DNA of 5,064 nt from Hyphomonas sp. (GTDB taxonomy: Bacteria > Pseudomonadota > Alphaproteobacteria > Caulobacterales > Hyphomonadaceae). The position numbers were made by a program, and so were the translations under genes. Shown here piece by piece: positions 1 through 5,064 of the stretch (positions are counted from its first letter, which is position 1; each line of letters begins with the position of its first letter). The stretch is taken from contig DNFL01000252.1 in assembly GCA_003486945.1 (NCBI GenBank), positions 1-5,064 on the forward strand, written 5' to 3'. A model generated the notes under the pieces. It had not been told where the DNA came from and ran no database searches. It was given only the letters and a program-made list of their open reading frames with translations.

Positions 1-728
1 CCGGCAACAAGACCTGGATCACCCATCCTGTGCGCGCAGACCTGATGACGCTGATGGTGCGCACCGATCCGGCCACGAACAATTTCTCCGGCCTCTCGAT
101 GTTGCTCGCCGAGAAGCCGCGCGGCACGGACGCGGATCCATTCCCGGCAGAGGGAATGACCGGCGGCGAGATTGAAGTGCTCGGCTACCGGGGTATGAAG
201 GAATACGAGATCGGGTTTGATGGCTTTAAGGTGAAGGCGGAGAACCTGCTCGGCGGCAAGGAAGGGCAGGGCTTCAAGCACCTGATGGCGACGTTCGAGA
301 GCGCCCGCATCCAGACTGCGGCGCGCGCCATCGGTGTGGCGCAGAACGCGTTCGAGATCGGCCTGCGTTATGCGCTCGACCGCAACCAGTTCGGACAAGC
401 GATCTTCGGCTTCCCGCGCGTGTCGAACAAACTCGTGATGATGGCTGCCGAACTCCTCGGCGTGCGCCAGCTCACCTATTTCTCGGCGCGCCAGAAGGAT
501 GGCGGCAAGCGCTGCGACCTCGAAGCCGGCATGGCGAAACTGCTCGCCGCGCGCGTCGCCTGGGCAGCGGCAGACAATGCCGTGCAGATCCATGGCGGCA
601 ACGGTTTCGCCCTCGAATACCAGATCAGCCGCGTGCTTCAGGATGCGCGCATCCTGAACATCTTCGAAGGCGCAGGCGAAGTGCAGGCGATGGTGATCGC
701 CCGCCGCCTGATCGAAGGCGGCAACTGA
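1..728 (+). CDS. Acyl-CoA dehydrogenase, C-terminal part (5' end outside window); possibly (2S)-methylsuccinyl-CoA dehydrogenase
   Basis: FAD-dependent enzyme that oxidises an acyl-CoA to the 2,3-enoyl-CoA, passing electrons to electron-transfer flavoprotein. The reading frame is open from base 3 and gives 241 codons before TGA at 726-728; no start is visible. It opens in the middle beta domain (KTWITHP, bases 9-29). The C-terminal helical domain has RNQFG (Arg codon 381-383, the usual FAD-contact arginine), QIHGGNGF, and [12 protein letters not shown], in which the Glu codon 666-668 sits where the catalytic base of medium-chain-type dehydrogenases lies. The set [29 protein letters not shown] and [24 protein letters not shown] matches what I remember of (2S)-methylsuccinyl-CoA dehydrogenases of the ethylmalonyl-CoA pathway, which are longer (about 550 residues) than ordinary family members. 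That specific assignment is from memory, so the symbol is left blank. The next gene starts 83 bases downstream on the same strand. Confidence 0.93.
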   Translation, partial: GNKTWITHPVRADLMTLMVRTDPATNNFSGLSMLLAEKPRGTDADPFPAEGMTGGEIEVLGYRGMKEYEIGFDGFKVKAENLLGGKEGQGFKHLMATFESARIQTAARAIGVAQNAFEIGLRYALDRNQFGQAIFGFPRVSNKLVMMAAELLGVRQLTYFSARQKDGGKRCDLEAGMAKLLAARVAWAAADNAVQIHGGNGFALEYQISRVLQDARILNIFEGAGEVQAMVIARRLIEGGN

Positions 729-797
729 AGCGGCACGCTTAGGCGCATCGGCGCGCATATGTTACATCCTGCCGGGCACCTGCTCCGAAGGGCAGGC

Positions 798-804
798 AAG
801 GAGG
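798..804 (+). promoter_or_regulatory. Ribosome binding site of the DUF389 gene
   Basis: AAGGAGG, a full match to the anti-Shine-Dalgarno complement, lies 7 bases before the ATG at 812. It fixes the start of the DUF389 membrane protein. Confidence 0.85.
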
Positions 805-811
805 CTTCGTC

Positions 812-2464
812 ATGACGGAGACGGAAGTTCAGCACCCAGCGGAGCGCACGAAGCGCCGGCCGGAATGGCGCCGCCGTTTGCGCGTGGCGCGTTGGCGCGG
901 CATTCGAGAAATCCACCATAAAGAAGTGGTCGAATATGTGCGCGGCGAAGGCACCCTGACGGGCCGTTATATTTTCATGACCGTGATGTCCTGCGGCATT
1001 GCGATCCTCGGCCTTCTGCTGTCCTCGCCAGCTGTCATCATCGGCGCGATGCTGATCTCGCCGCTGATGGGACCGATCATGCTGATGGGCTTCTCGCTCG
1101 CGATCCTTGATCTCGCCGCGCTGCGCCAGGCGGTGATATCGCTGGTGATCGGCAGCGCGGTTGCGCTGGCAACCGCCTTCCTGATCGTGTTCTTCTCTCC
1201 GCTAACGGAAGTGACGACCGAAATTCTCGCGCGCACACGGCCGAATTTCTTTGACCTCCTCGTTGCCATTTTCTCCGGGTTCGCGGGCGGTTACGCTGTT
1301 ATCCACCGCAAGGGCGAAACCATCGTTGGTGTCGCCATCGCCACCGCGCTGATGCCGCCGCTGGCTGTAACGGGGTATGGCATCGCCACCGGCCACTTCA
1401 TGTTTGCCGGCGGTGCTTTCTTCCTGTTCATGACGAACCTGCTGGCGATTGCGCTATCGGTCACCATCCTTGCGCGTTTCTACGGCTTCGGCGAACGCCA
1501 TAGTCCGAAGCACGCGGCCTGGCAGAATGCGCTGATCGTTTCTGTCTTCCTGGCGTTGTCGATCCCGCTCGGCCTGTCATTGCGCGATATCGCCTATGAA
1601 GCCCGTGTGCGCGATGTGGCGCGCGAAGCCATTGCGGTGCCGTTTGAAGCCCGCGAAGTGCGCATTTCGGATTTCGACGTCACGTTTCCGCGCGCGGGCG
1701 ATCATCGCATAGCGGTGCGCGCCACCGTGCTGACGCCGGAGCGGGTGCCCACGGCTGAAGCTCAGCTTGCGGAGCAACTCAGCGAACGCTTCCGTCGCTC
1801 AGTCGGTGTCACACTCGACCAGTTGATCATCGATGATGATATGGGCTCGGAACGCGCGCGCCTTGCCGCAGTTGCAGAATCTTCATTTGGCGCGCCGATG
1901 CGGGCGCAGATGGCGCAGATTGAAGCCGCGGCAGCAGACCGCCGGACGGAACGCGAACTGCGTGCGGCTTTTCCGTTCGGCCTTGTCGCCGCAGACATCA
2001 ATCCTTCGGCGCGCCGCGCGGTGTTTTCCGCTGCGCCAACAGACGGCGTTTCGCTCTCTGCTTTCCGCCGGCTGGAGGCGGGCCTGCAGCGCAATTATGC
2101 CGACTGGGAAATTCGCGTCGATCCTCCGAAGTTGGAGTTTGCACCGCTTGTGTTCGGCGGCGAAGTTGTCGGCCTCGGCGCCGGCCATGCGGCAGAGATC
2201 GCAGACATCGCCTGGGCCTTGTCGCGCTGGGGCGTGACAGACGTGGACATCATCACCTTCCTGCCAACAGCGGTGGCGGCGGCTTCCTTCAACGAAGCAA
2301 GCCTTGGCCATCGCCGGGCGTCGGCCATCGGCGCAGAGCTCGCAAAGTCCGGGATCAGTTTCACGATCTCGGGCGAGTTCCGCACCACCGGCGACGCTGC
2401 GAGGGACCGTGAAGTGGCCCTCCGCCGCGGCAACGAGATCGCGATCCGTCCGTCTCCGGACTAA
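812..2464 (+). CDS. DUF389 family integral membrane protein with large C-terminal soluble region
   Basis: Protein of 550 residues and unknown function. The start is ATG 812 behind a strong AAGGAGG. Residues 1-50 are soluble and very basic (RRPEWRRRLRVARWRG). Residues 53-190 carry the DUF389 signature: SSPAVIIGAMLISPLMGPI (71-89), an FDLLVAIFSGFAGGYAV segment, and IVGVAIATALMPPLAVTGYG (171-190). Hydrophobic segments by eye lie near 53-71, 73-97, 105-128, 147-164, 170-190, 196-221 and 239-256. An odd count with a basic N-terminus would place residues 260-550 in the periplasm. That part holds a repeated strand-helix look (LAEQLSERFRRSVGVTLDQLIID, 319-341) and ends with a stretch resembling a degenerate OmpA-like domain (about 445-547). 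No transported substrate or partner is evident from the sequence, and neighbours do not hint at one. It ends convergently with the lactonase-like gene; the stop codons overlap. Family call is firm; topology and C-terminal domain are inference. Confidence 0.92.
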   Translation: MTETEVQHPAERTKRRPEWRRRLRVARWRGIREIHHKEVVEYVRGEGTLTGRYIFMTVMSCGIAILGLLLSSPAVIIGAMLISPLMGPIMLMGFSLAILDLAALRQAVISLVIGSAVALATAFLIVFFSPLTEVTTEILARTRPNFFDLLVAIFSGFAGGYAVIHRKGETIVGVAIATALMPPLAVTGYGIATGHFMFAGGAFFLFMTNLLAIALSVTILARFYGFGERHSPKHAAWQNALIVSVFLALSIPLGLSLRDIAYEARVRDVAREAIAVPFEAREVRISDFDVTFPRAGDHRIAVRATVLTPERVPTAEAQLAEQLSERFRRSVGVTLDQLIIDDDMGSERARLAAVAESSFGAPMRAQMAQIEAAAADRRTERELRAAFPFGLVAADINPSARRAVFSAAPTDGVSLSAFRRLEAGLQRNYADWEIRVDPPKLEFAPLVFGGEVVGLGAGHAAEIADIAWALSRWGVTDVDIITFLPTAVAAASFNEASLGHRRASAIGAELAKSGISFTISGEFRTTGDAARDREVALRRGNEIAIRPSPD

Positions 2465-3339
2465 CGGATCACGCCGCCGAGCGGGGCGATGTCTGCCTTC
2501 TCGTGCTGAATGATGACCTTCGCGCCGAGACGCTGGGCACGTTCCTCGAACGCGGCCATCGAGGCCAGCGTCTGCTCTTCATTAAAGTTGAAGCGCGGCA
2601 CGCGCGAAAGCGGGCGGCTTTCGGCGCGGTGATAGAGGTCCCCGGTCAGAAGCACATAACCGGTCTCCGGCATGTTCAGCTGCAGCGACGTATGCCCCGG
2701 CGTGTGGCCCGGTGTTTCGAAGATCACGGCGGTGCCATCGCCGAACACATCCTTCTCGCCGGTGAAGCCTTCGCGTTGCAACCCGCCGAAGGCCTGGAAC
2801 AGCGCGGCCTGGCTCGGATCAACCTGCGGCGCCGATCCGTCCGGCGGGATGATCACGTCAAGCTCGGACTGGTGCGCGAGCCAAGTTGCGCCCTGCACCT
2901 GGTCGATCTGGCCGATATGATCGAAATGGCTGTGCGAGACGGAGACATAGGTAATGTCTGCCGGCGTCAGGCCGAGCTCGGCGAGTTGATCCGTGATCGT
3001 TGCGTCCAGCGAAACGGTGAAGATCGCCTGTGTCGTTGGTCCCGCGACCGCGAGGATGCCCGGAAGGCCGGTGTCCCACAGCAGGCGGCGGCCATCCGGA
3101 TGGTTCACGAGATAGCAGGTGTTGGTGAACTCGCCCGCCTGGCCGGCATAGTCTCCGGCGGAAGAGAAGGCGTCGAGGTCCGAGATGGCGATGGTGCCGC
3201 AATCGAATACGTTGACGGTGAGCGCCGGAGCTTCGGTGATTTCTGCGCCTTCCGGCTCGGCCGGCGCCGTTGCGGCCGGCGTACAGGCGGCGAGCACTGC
3301 CGCGCTTGCGGCGGAGGAGAGGAGAAGAGCGAGGCGCAT
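2461..3339 (-). CDS. Metallo-beta-lactamase-fold lipoprotein, N-acyl homoserine lactonase-like
   Basis: Protein of 292 residues. The ATG at 3339-3337 was chosen because AGGA (3350-3347) lies 7 bases upstream and a signal peptide follows directly: MRLALLLSSAASAAVLAAC, with lipobox LAAC and Cys19 as the predicted lipidated residue. A Pro/Ala/Glu-rich linker follows to about residue 40. The fold begins with VFDCG (44-48) and LLWDTGLPG (86-94), a pairing I associate with the AHL-lactonase-like branch. The metal site looks complete for two zinc ions: HSHFDH (His136, His138, Asp140, His141), His216 in GHTPGH, Asp234 in LTGD, and His279. Expected chemistry is hydrolysis of a lactone or other ester; the actual substrate cannot be read from sequence. 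Thr after the lipid Cys (not Asp) favours outer-membrane sorting. It lies 32 bases downstream of hisI on the same strand and is probably co-transcribed. Alternative: a general MBL hydrolase not acting on homoserine lactones. Confidence 0.93.
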   Translation of the reverse strand: MRLALLLSSAASAAVLAACTPAATAPAEPEGAEITEAPALTVNVFDCGTIAISDLDAFSSAGDYAGQAGEFTNTCYLVNHPDGRRLLWDTGLPGILAVAGPTTQAIFTVSLDATITDQLAELGLTPADITYVSVSHSHFDHIGQIDQVQGATWLAHQSELDVIIPPDGSAPQVDPSQAALFQAFGGLQREGFTGEKDVFGDGTAVIFETPGHTPGHTSLQLNMPETGYVLLTGDLYHRAESRPLSRVPRFNFNEEQTLASMAAFEERAQRLGAKVIIQHEKADIAPLGGVIR

Positions 3340-3346
3340 GGGCGTT

Positions 3347-3350
3347 TCCT
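3347..3350 (-). promoter_or_regulatory. Ribosome binding site deciding the lipoprotein start
   Basis: Read on the minus strand, GAAAGGAAACGCCC precedes the ATG, with AGGA 7 bases away. It supports initiation at 3339; the same frame stays open far upstream, but that extension runs over hisI and is not protein-like. Confidence 0.7.
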
Positions 3351-3371
3351 TTCGTGCCTTGTAGTCTCTTG

Positions 3372-3758
3372 TCAGTCTTCGAATGTCAGGCCGCCGCGCT
3401 CGGCGATCCGGTAGAAGCAGCTGCCGCGGCCCGTATGACAGGCGCCGCCGGACTGGCGGACTTTTAGGAGCACGGCGTCCTGGTCGCAGTCGACGCGCAC
3501 TTCGAGCACTTCCTGGATGTGGCCGGAGGTTTCGCCCTTGACCCAGAGCGCACCGCGCGAGCGCGACCAATAGGTTGCGCGCCTCGTCTCCAGCGTCAGG
3601 CGCAGGGCTTCGGCATTCATCCAGGCGAGCATCAGCACTTCGCCCGTCTCCGCATCCTGCGCGATGGCCGCGATCAGCCCATTGGCATCGAAGTTCGGAC
3701 GCAGCTCGGGCGCCTCGTCCTGCGCGCTGCCTTTCAGGGGAGGGGGGAATTCGGTCAT
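3372..3758 (-). CDS. hisI: Phosphoribosyl-AMP cyclohydrolase
   Basis: Third step of histidine biosynthesis: opens the purine ring of phosphoribosyl-AMP to give ProFAR, in the cytoplasm. The 128 residues are the monofunctional form without the HisE pyrophosphohydrolase domain. Hallmarks in order: [20 protein letters not shown] (23-42), AWMN (45-48), [18 protein letters not shown] (63-80), the metal-binding DCDQD (Asp90, Asp92, Asp94), and the zinc cysteines Cys91, Cys107 (in CHTGRGSC) and Cys114. The first 20 or so residues are a variable leader. The start is fixed: upstream in the same frame there is no other start before a stop at 3794-3792. No clear Shine-Dalgarno precedes the ATG; see the finding on possible leaderless initiation. 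It heads a same-strand pair with the MBL lipoprotein gene and is divergent from the hydratase-family gene. Confidence 0.97.
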   Translation of the reverse strand: MTEFPPPLKGSAQDEAPELRPNFDANGLIAAIAQDAETGEVLMLAWMNAEALRLTLETRRATYWSRSRGALWVKGETSGHIQEVLEVRVDCDQDAVLLKVRQSGGACHTGRGSCFYRIAERGGLTFED

Positions 3759-3771
3759 CGCCCCGAGGGGT

Positions 3772-3786
3772 AGGAGCCCCGCTCCT
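3772..3786. repeat. Perfect inverted repeat, 6-base arms, 3-base spacer
   Basis: AGGAGC (3772-3777), CCC, GCTCCT (3781-3786). The arms are exact reverse complements. It lies between the -35-like box and the hisI start, so it could be a protein-binding palindrome or a small hairpin. In a G+C-rich gap, chance occurrence is quite possible. It is not followed by a T-run in either direction. Confidence 0.45.
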
Positions 3787-3794
3787 TCGGGTCA

Positions 3795-3813
3795 AGCGCC
3801 ATCCCGGGGCGCT
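3795..3813. repeat. Perfect inverted repeat, 6-base arms, 7-base spacer
   Basis: AGCGCC (3795-3800) and GGCGCT (3808-3813) flank ATCCCGG. The left arm touches the minus-strand TTGACC box and the right arm touches the plus-strand CTGACA box, so a factor bound here could affect both directions. This is position-based inference only. Confidence 0.4.
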
Positions 3814-3855
3814 GACAAACGGTGGGAAACCAGAATAGACTGCGCGGAGATAAAC

Positions 3856-3862
3856 GGGAGGA
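3856..3862 (+). promoter_or_regulatory. Ribosome binding site of the enoyl-CoA hydratase-family gene
   Basis: GGGAGGA lies 5 bases before ATG 3868. It decides the start: the same frame is open back to 3664, but that part lies over hisI and has no comparable site. Confidence 0.85.
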
Positions 3863-3867
3863 CTATC

Positions 3868-4698
3868 ATGGCGGCCTATCGGGAAATTCTCACATCGGTC
3901 TCCGATCATGTGCTGACCATCACACTGAACCGCCCGGACCGGCTGAATGCCTGGACCGGGATCATGCAGAGCGAGGTGGAAACGGCGATCCGGGCGGGCG
4001 GGGCAGATGAAGCTGTCCGCTGTATCGTGATCACCGGCGCTGGGCGCGGATTCTGCGCCGGGGCGGACATGAACAACCTCCAGACCATCCAGGCGAGTGC
4101 GGGTGAGCACTACAATGACAAGACGCCGGACCTGAAGCCGAAGGATGTTTCGCCGTTGGAGCAGACTTTTCCGGGCCGGTTCGGCCATATGTTCGCCTGC
4201 CCGAAGCCCATCATCGCGGCCATCAACGGGCCTTGCGCCGGCATTGGCCTGATCCTGACACTGTTTGCGGACATGCGCTATGCCGCCGCCGATGCGAAGT
4301 TCACGACCGCCTTCTCGCAGCGCGGGCTGATTGCCGAGCATGGCATTGCCTGGCAATTGCCGCGCCTTGTCGGTGAAGCGAATGCGCTGGACCTGTTGTT
4401 CACCGCGCGCAAGTTCAGCGGCGCGGAAGCCGAACGCCTCGGCCTCGTCAACCGCGCGCTGCCGGGCGAGGAGTTGATGGGTTTTGTCGGCGAACTTGCA
4501 CATCATCTGGCCACGCAGGTTTCGCCGCGCTCGGTGGCGATCATGAAGCGGCAGATCCGCGAGAGCTATTTCCAGTCCTACGCGGACTCTCTTGCAACTG
4601 CGGACGCCGAAATGGAGAAGAGTTTCGCGACACAGGATTTCAAGGAAGGCATTGCGAGCTTTGTCGAGCGCCGCGCGCCGGCTTTTACCGGGAAATAG
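3868..4698 (+). CDS. Enoyl-CoA hydratase/isomerase (crotonase) family protein
   Basis: Cytoplasmic acyl-CoA enzyme of 276 residues, a normal length for the family. The start is ATG 3868 behind GGGAGGA. Family marks: LTITLNRPDRLNAW (16-29); CIVITGAGRGFCAGADM (52-68), supplying one oxyanion-hole NH; PKPIIAAINGPCAGIGL (112-128), supplying the other; ADMRYAAADAKF (134-145); LPRLVG (164-169); and the C-terminal helix VSPRSVAIMKRQIRES (218-233). The two glutamates of classic hydratases are not where expected: the GGGCE-type Glu is replaced by Leu (GIGL, 125-128) and the QPE-type Glu is absent. Instead Glu157 in GLIAEHG falls where enoyl-CoA isomerases of the Eci type and PaaG-like enzymes carry their acid. 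Simple 2-enoyl hydration is therefore uncertain; isomerisation or another crotonase reaction is as likely. It is followed after 7 bases by HMG-CoA lyase, so probably one transcript devoted to acyl-CoA breakdown. Confidence 0.95.
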   Translation: MAAYREILTSVSDHVLTITLNRPDRLNAWTGIMQSEVETAIRAGGADEAVRCIVITGAGRGFCAGADMNNLQTIQASAGEHYNDKTPDLKPKDVSPLEQTFPGRFGHMFACPKPIIAAINGPCAGIGLILTLFADMRYAAADAKFTTAFSQRGLIAEHGIAWQLPRLVGEANALDLLFTARKFSGAEAERLGLVNRALPGEELMGFVGELAHHLATQVSPRSVAIMKRQIRESYFQSYADSLATADAEMEKSFATQDFKEGIASFVERRAPAFTGK

Positions 4699-4701
4699 GA
4701 G
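4697..4701 (+). promoter_or_regulatory. Ribosome binding site of the HMG-CoA lyase gene, overlapping the upstream stop codon
   Basis: AGGAG at 4697-4701 shares two bases with the TAG stop (4696-4698) of the preceding gene and stands 4 bases before ATG 4706. The close packing suggests coupled translation of the two genes. Confidence 0.7.
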
Positions 4702-4705
4702 CATC

Positions 4706-5064
4706 ATGACCCGCCGTATCGATATCGTCGAAGTCGGCCCGCGTGACGGGTTGCAGAATGATCCTTCCAACCTGACGGTTGAGCAGAAGCTGGAATTCAT
4801 CGCGCGGCTGGAAGCGGCAGGTGTGCGCCGGATGGAATCTGGCAGTTTCGTTTCGCCGAAGGCTGTGCCGAAAATGGCGGATTCGCCGGCTGTGTTCGCG
4901 GGGCTCGACCGGACGAAACCGACGCGGCACATCGCGCTCGCGCTGAATGAGACGGGCATGCGACGGGCGATCGAGGCTAAGGCGGACGAGATAAACTTCG
5001 TGCTTGTGGCGGGCGGGGGGGTTGGGGGGGGGGAACCAAGGATGAGACCGCCGGGAAAAGGCGG
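4706..5064 (+). CDS. 3-hydroxy-3-methylglutaryl-CoA lyase, N-terminal part (3' end outside window)
   Basis: Cleaves HMG-CoA to acetoacetate and acetyl-CoA, the last step of leucine breakdown; bacterial versions are called mvaB or liuE. About 119 of the usual 300 or so residues are present. DIVEVGPRDGLQND (6-19) holds the catalytic Arg13 and metal-binding Asp14; KLEFIARLEAAGVRRMESGS (28-47) leads to SFVSPKAVPKMAD (47-59), the HMG-CoA-lyase-specific form of the DRE-TIM lyase family, with Glu44 in the position of a conserved active-site acid. After DEINFVLVA (near base 5010) the family expects a Ser-Glu-x-Phe...Lys-Asn stretch; instead the translation becomes glycine-rich (GGGVGGGEP), which I attribute to sequence errors, so residues after about 102 are unreliable. 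It is 7 bases behind the hydratase-family gene and likely in its operon. Confidence 0.93.
   Translation, partial: MTRRIDIVEVGPRDGLQNDPSNLTVEQKLEFIARLEAAGVRRMESGSFVSPKAVPKMADSPAVFAGLDRTKPTRHIALALNETGMRRAIEAKADEINFVLVAGGGVGGGEPRMRPPGKG

Larger units (their letters stand above)
3759..3867. promoter_or_regulatory. Divergent intergenic control region between hisI and the enoyl-CoA hydratase-family gene
   Basis: These 109 bases separate the two divergent starts and should hold promoters for both directions. On the plus strand, CTGACA (3812-3817) and TAGACT (3836-3841), 18 bases apart, are a passable sigma-70-type pair (5 of 6 and 4 of 6 matches) placing transcription about 20 bases before the ATG at 3868. 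On the minus strand, TTGACC (3795-3790) is a good -35-like box, but the hexamer 17 bases on, TACCCC (3772-3767), is a poor -10. Two small inverted repeats also lie here. No known operator was recognised. Confidence 0.4.

Noticed and set aside
728..740. Small hairpin AAGCG-GCA-CGCTT right at the stop codon of the dehydrogenase gene as a terminator
   Set aside because: Only five base pairs and no T-run afterwards; not enough to call a terminator.
1762..2433. Several open frames of 110-142 codons on both strands inside the DUF389 gene
   Set aside because: All are out-of-frame shadows of one continuous coding sequence, rich in Arg, Ser and Ala and without motifs.
2503..3414. Plus-strand open frame of 303 codons opposite the lipoprotein gene
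   Set aside because: It is the mirror of a strongly supported MBL gene with all metal ligands. Its own translation has no recognisable domain and no convincing ribosome binding site; long antisense frames are common in G+C-rich DNA.
3664..3867. N-terminal extension of the hydratase-family gene by 68 codons
   Set aside because: It overlaps hisI and the divergent promoter region, and the extension is not crotonase-like. GGGAGGA 5 bases before ATG 3868 fixes the start.
3340..4959. Minus-strand frame that stays open upstream of the lipoprotein start, giving a nominal 832-residue protein
   Set aside because: It runs antisense over the lyase and hydratase genes and over hisI in another frame. The translation is Arg/Pro-rich without domains, while the lipoprotein signal sequence and a good ribosome binding site mark the true start at 3339.
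5015..5033. G-runs as a phase-variation tract or G-quadruplex
   Set aside because: They interrupt a conserved core motif of a housekeeping-type enzyme at the very end of the window and come with frame disturbance, which fits sequencing error better.
1..5064. tRNA, rRNA, CRISPR array, insertion sequence, integron or prophage features
   Set aside because: No cloverleaf-like sequences, spaced direct repeats, terminal inverted repeats or transposase/integrase motifs were seen on either strand.

Overview
The window is G+C-rich, densely coded bacterial DNA. Its codon use, its gene families (a methylsuccinyl-CoA-dehydrogenase-like acyl-CoA dehydrogenase, a DUF389 membrane protein, a stand-alone hisI) and its short gaps suggest an alphaproteobacterium. 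A Caulobacterales/Hyphomonadaceae-like host is a guess from general feel, not a demonstrated placement. No rRNA, tRNA, CRISPR array, insertion sequence or phage gene is visible.

Layout. (1) 1-728 (+): the C-terminal 241 codons of an acyl-CoA dehydrogenase whose start lies outside the window. (2) 812-2464 (+): a 550-residue DUF389 integral membrane protein with about seven membrane segments and a large C-terminal soluble part, the end of which resembles a degenerate OmpA-like domain. (3) 3758 down to 2461 (-): a two-gene unit, hisI (phosphoribosyl-AMP cyclohydrolase) followed 32 bases later by a lipoprotein of the metallo-beta-lactamase fold that resembles N-acyl-homoserine-lactone lactonases. 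This unit converges on the DUF389 gene, and the two stop codons interlock in the four bases 2461-2464. (4) 3759-3867: a 109-base divergent control region with two small perfect inverted repeats. (5) 3868-4698 (+): an enoyl-CoA hydratase/isomerase family protein, followed after 7 bases by (6) 4706-5064 (+), the N-terminal third of a 3-hydroxy-3-methylglutaryl-CoA lyase that runs off the window. The last 50 or so bases look like poor-quality sequence (runs of 7 and 10 G), so the end of that gene should not be trusted.

How they fit together: the outer genes are acyl-CoA metabolism (a dehydrogenase on the left; an enoyl-CoA hydratase/isomerase and HMG-CoA lyase on the right). HMG-CoA lyase points to leucine/isovalerate or ketone-body breakdown. 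The middle is unrelated: a putative envelope membrane protein, a histidine-biosynthesis enzyme and a surface-anchored hydrolase. I see no convincing new multi-gene system. The points most worth a second look are the DUF389/OmpA-like fusion, the lipid-anchored lactonase-like enzyme co-transcribed with hisI, the relocated active-site acid in the hydratase-family protein, and the corrupted right end.
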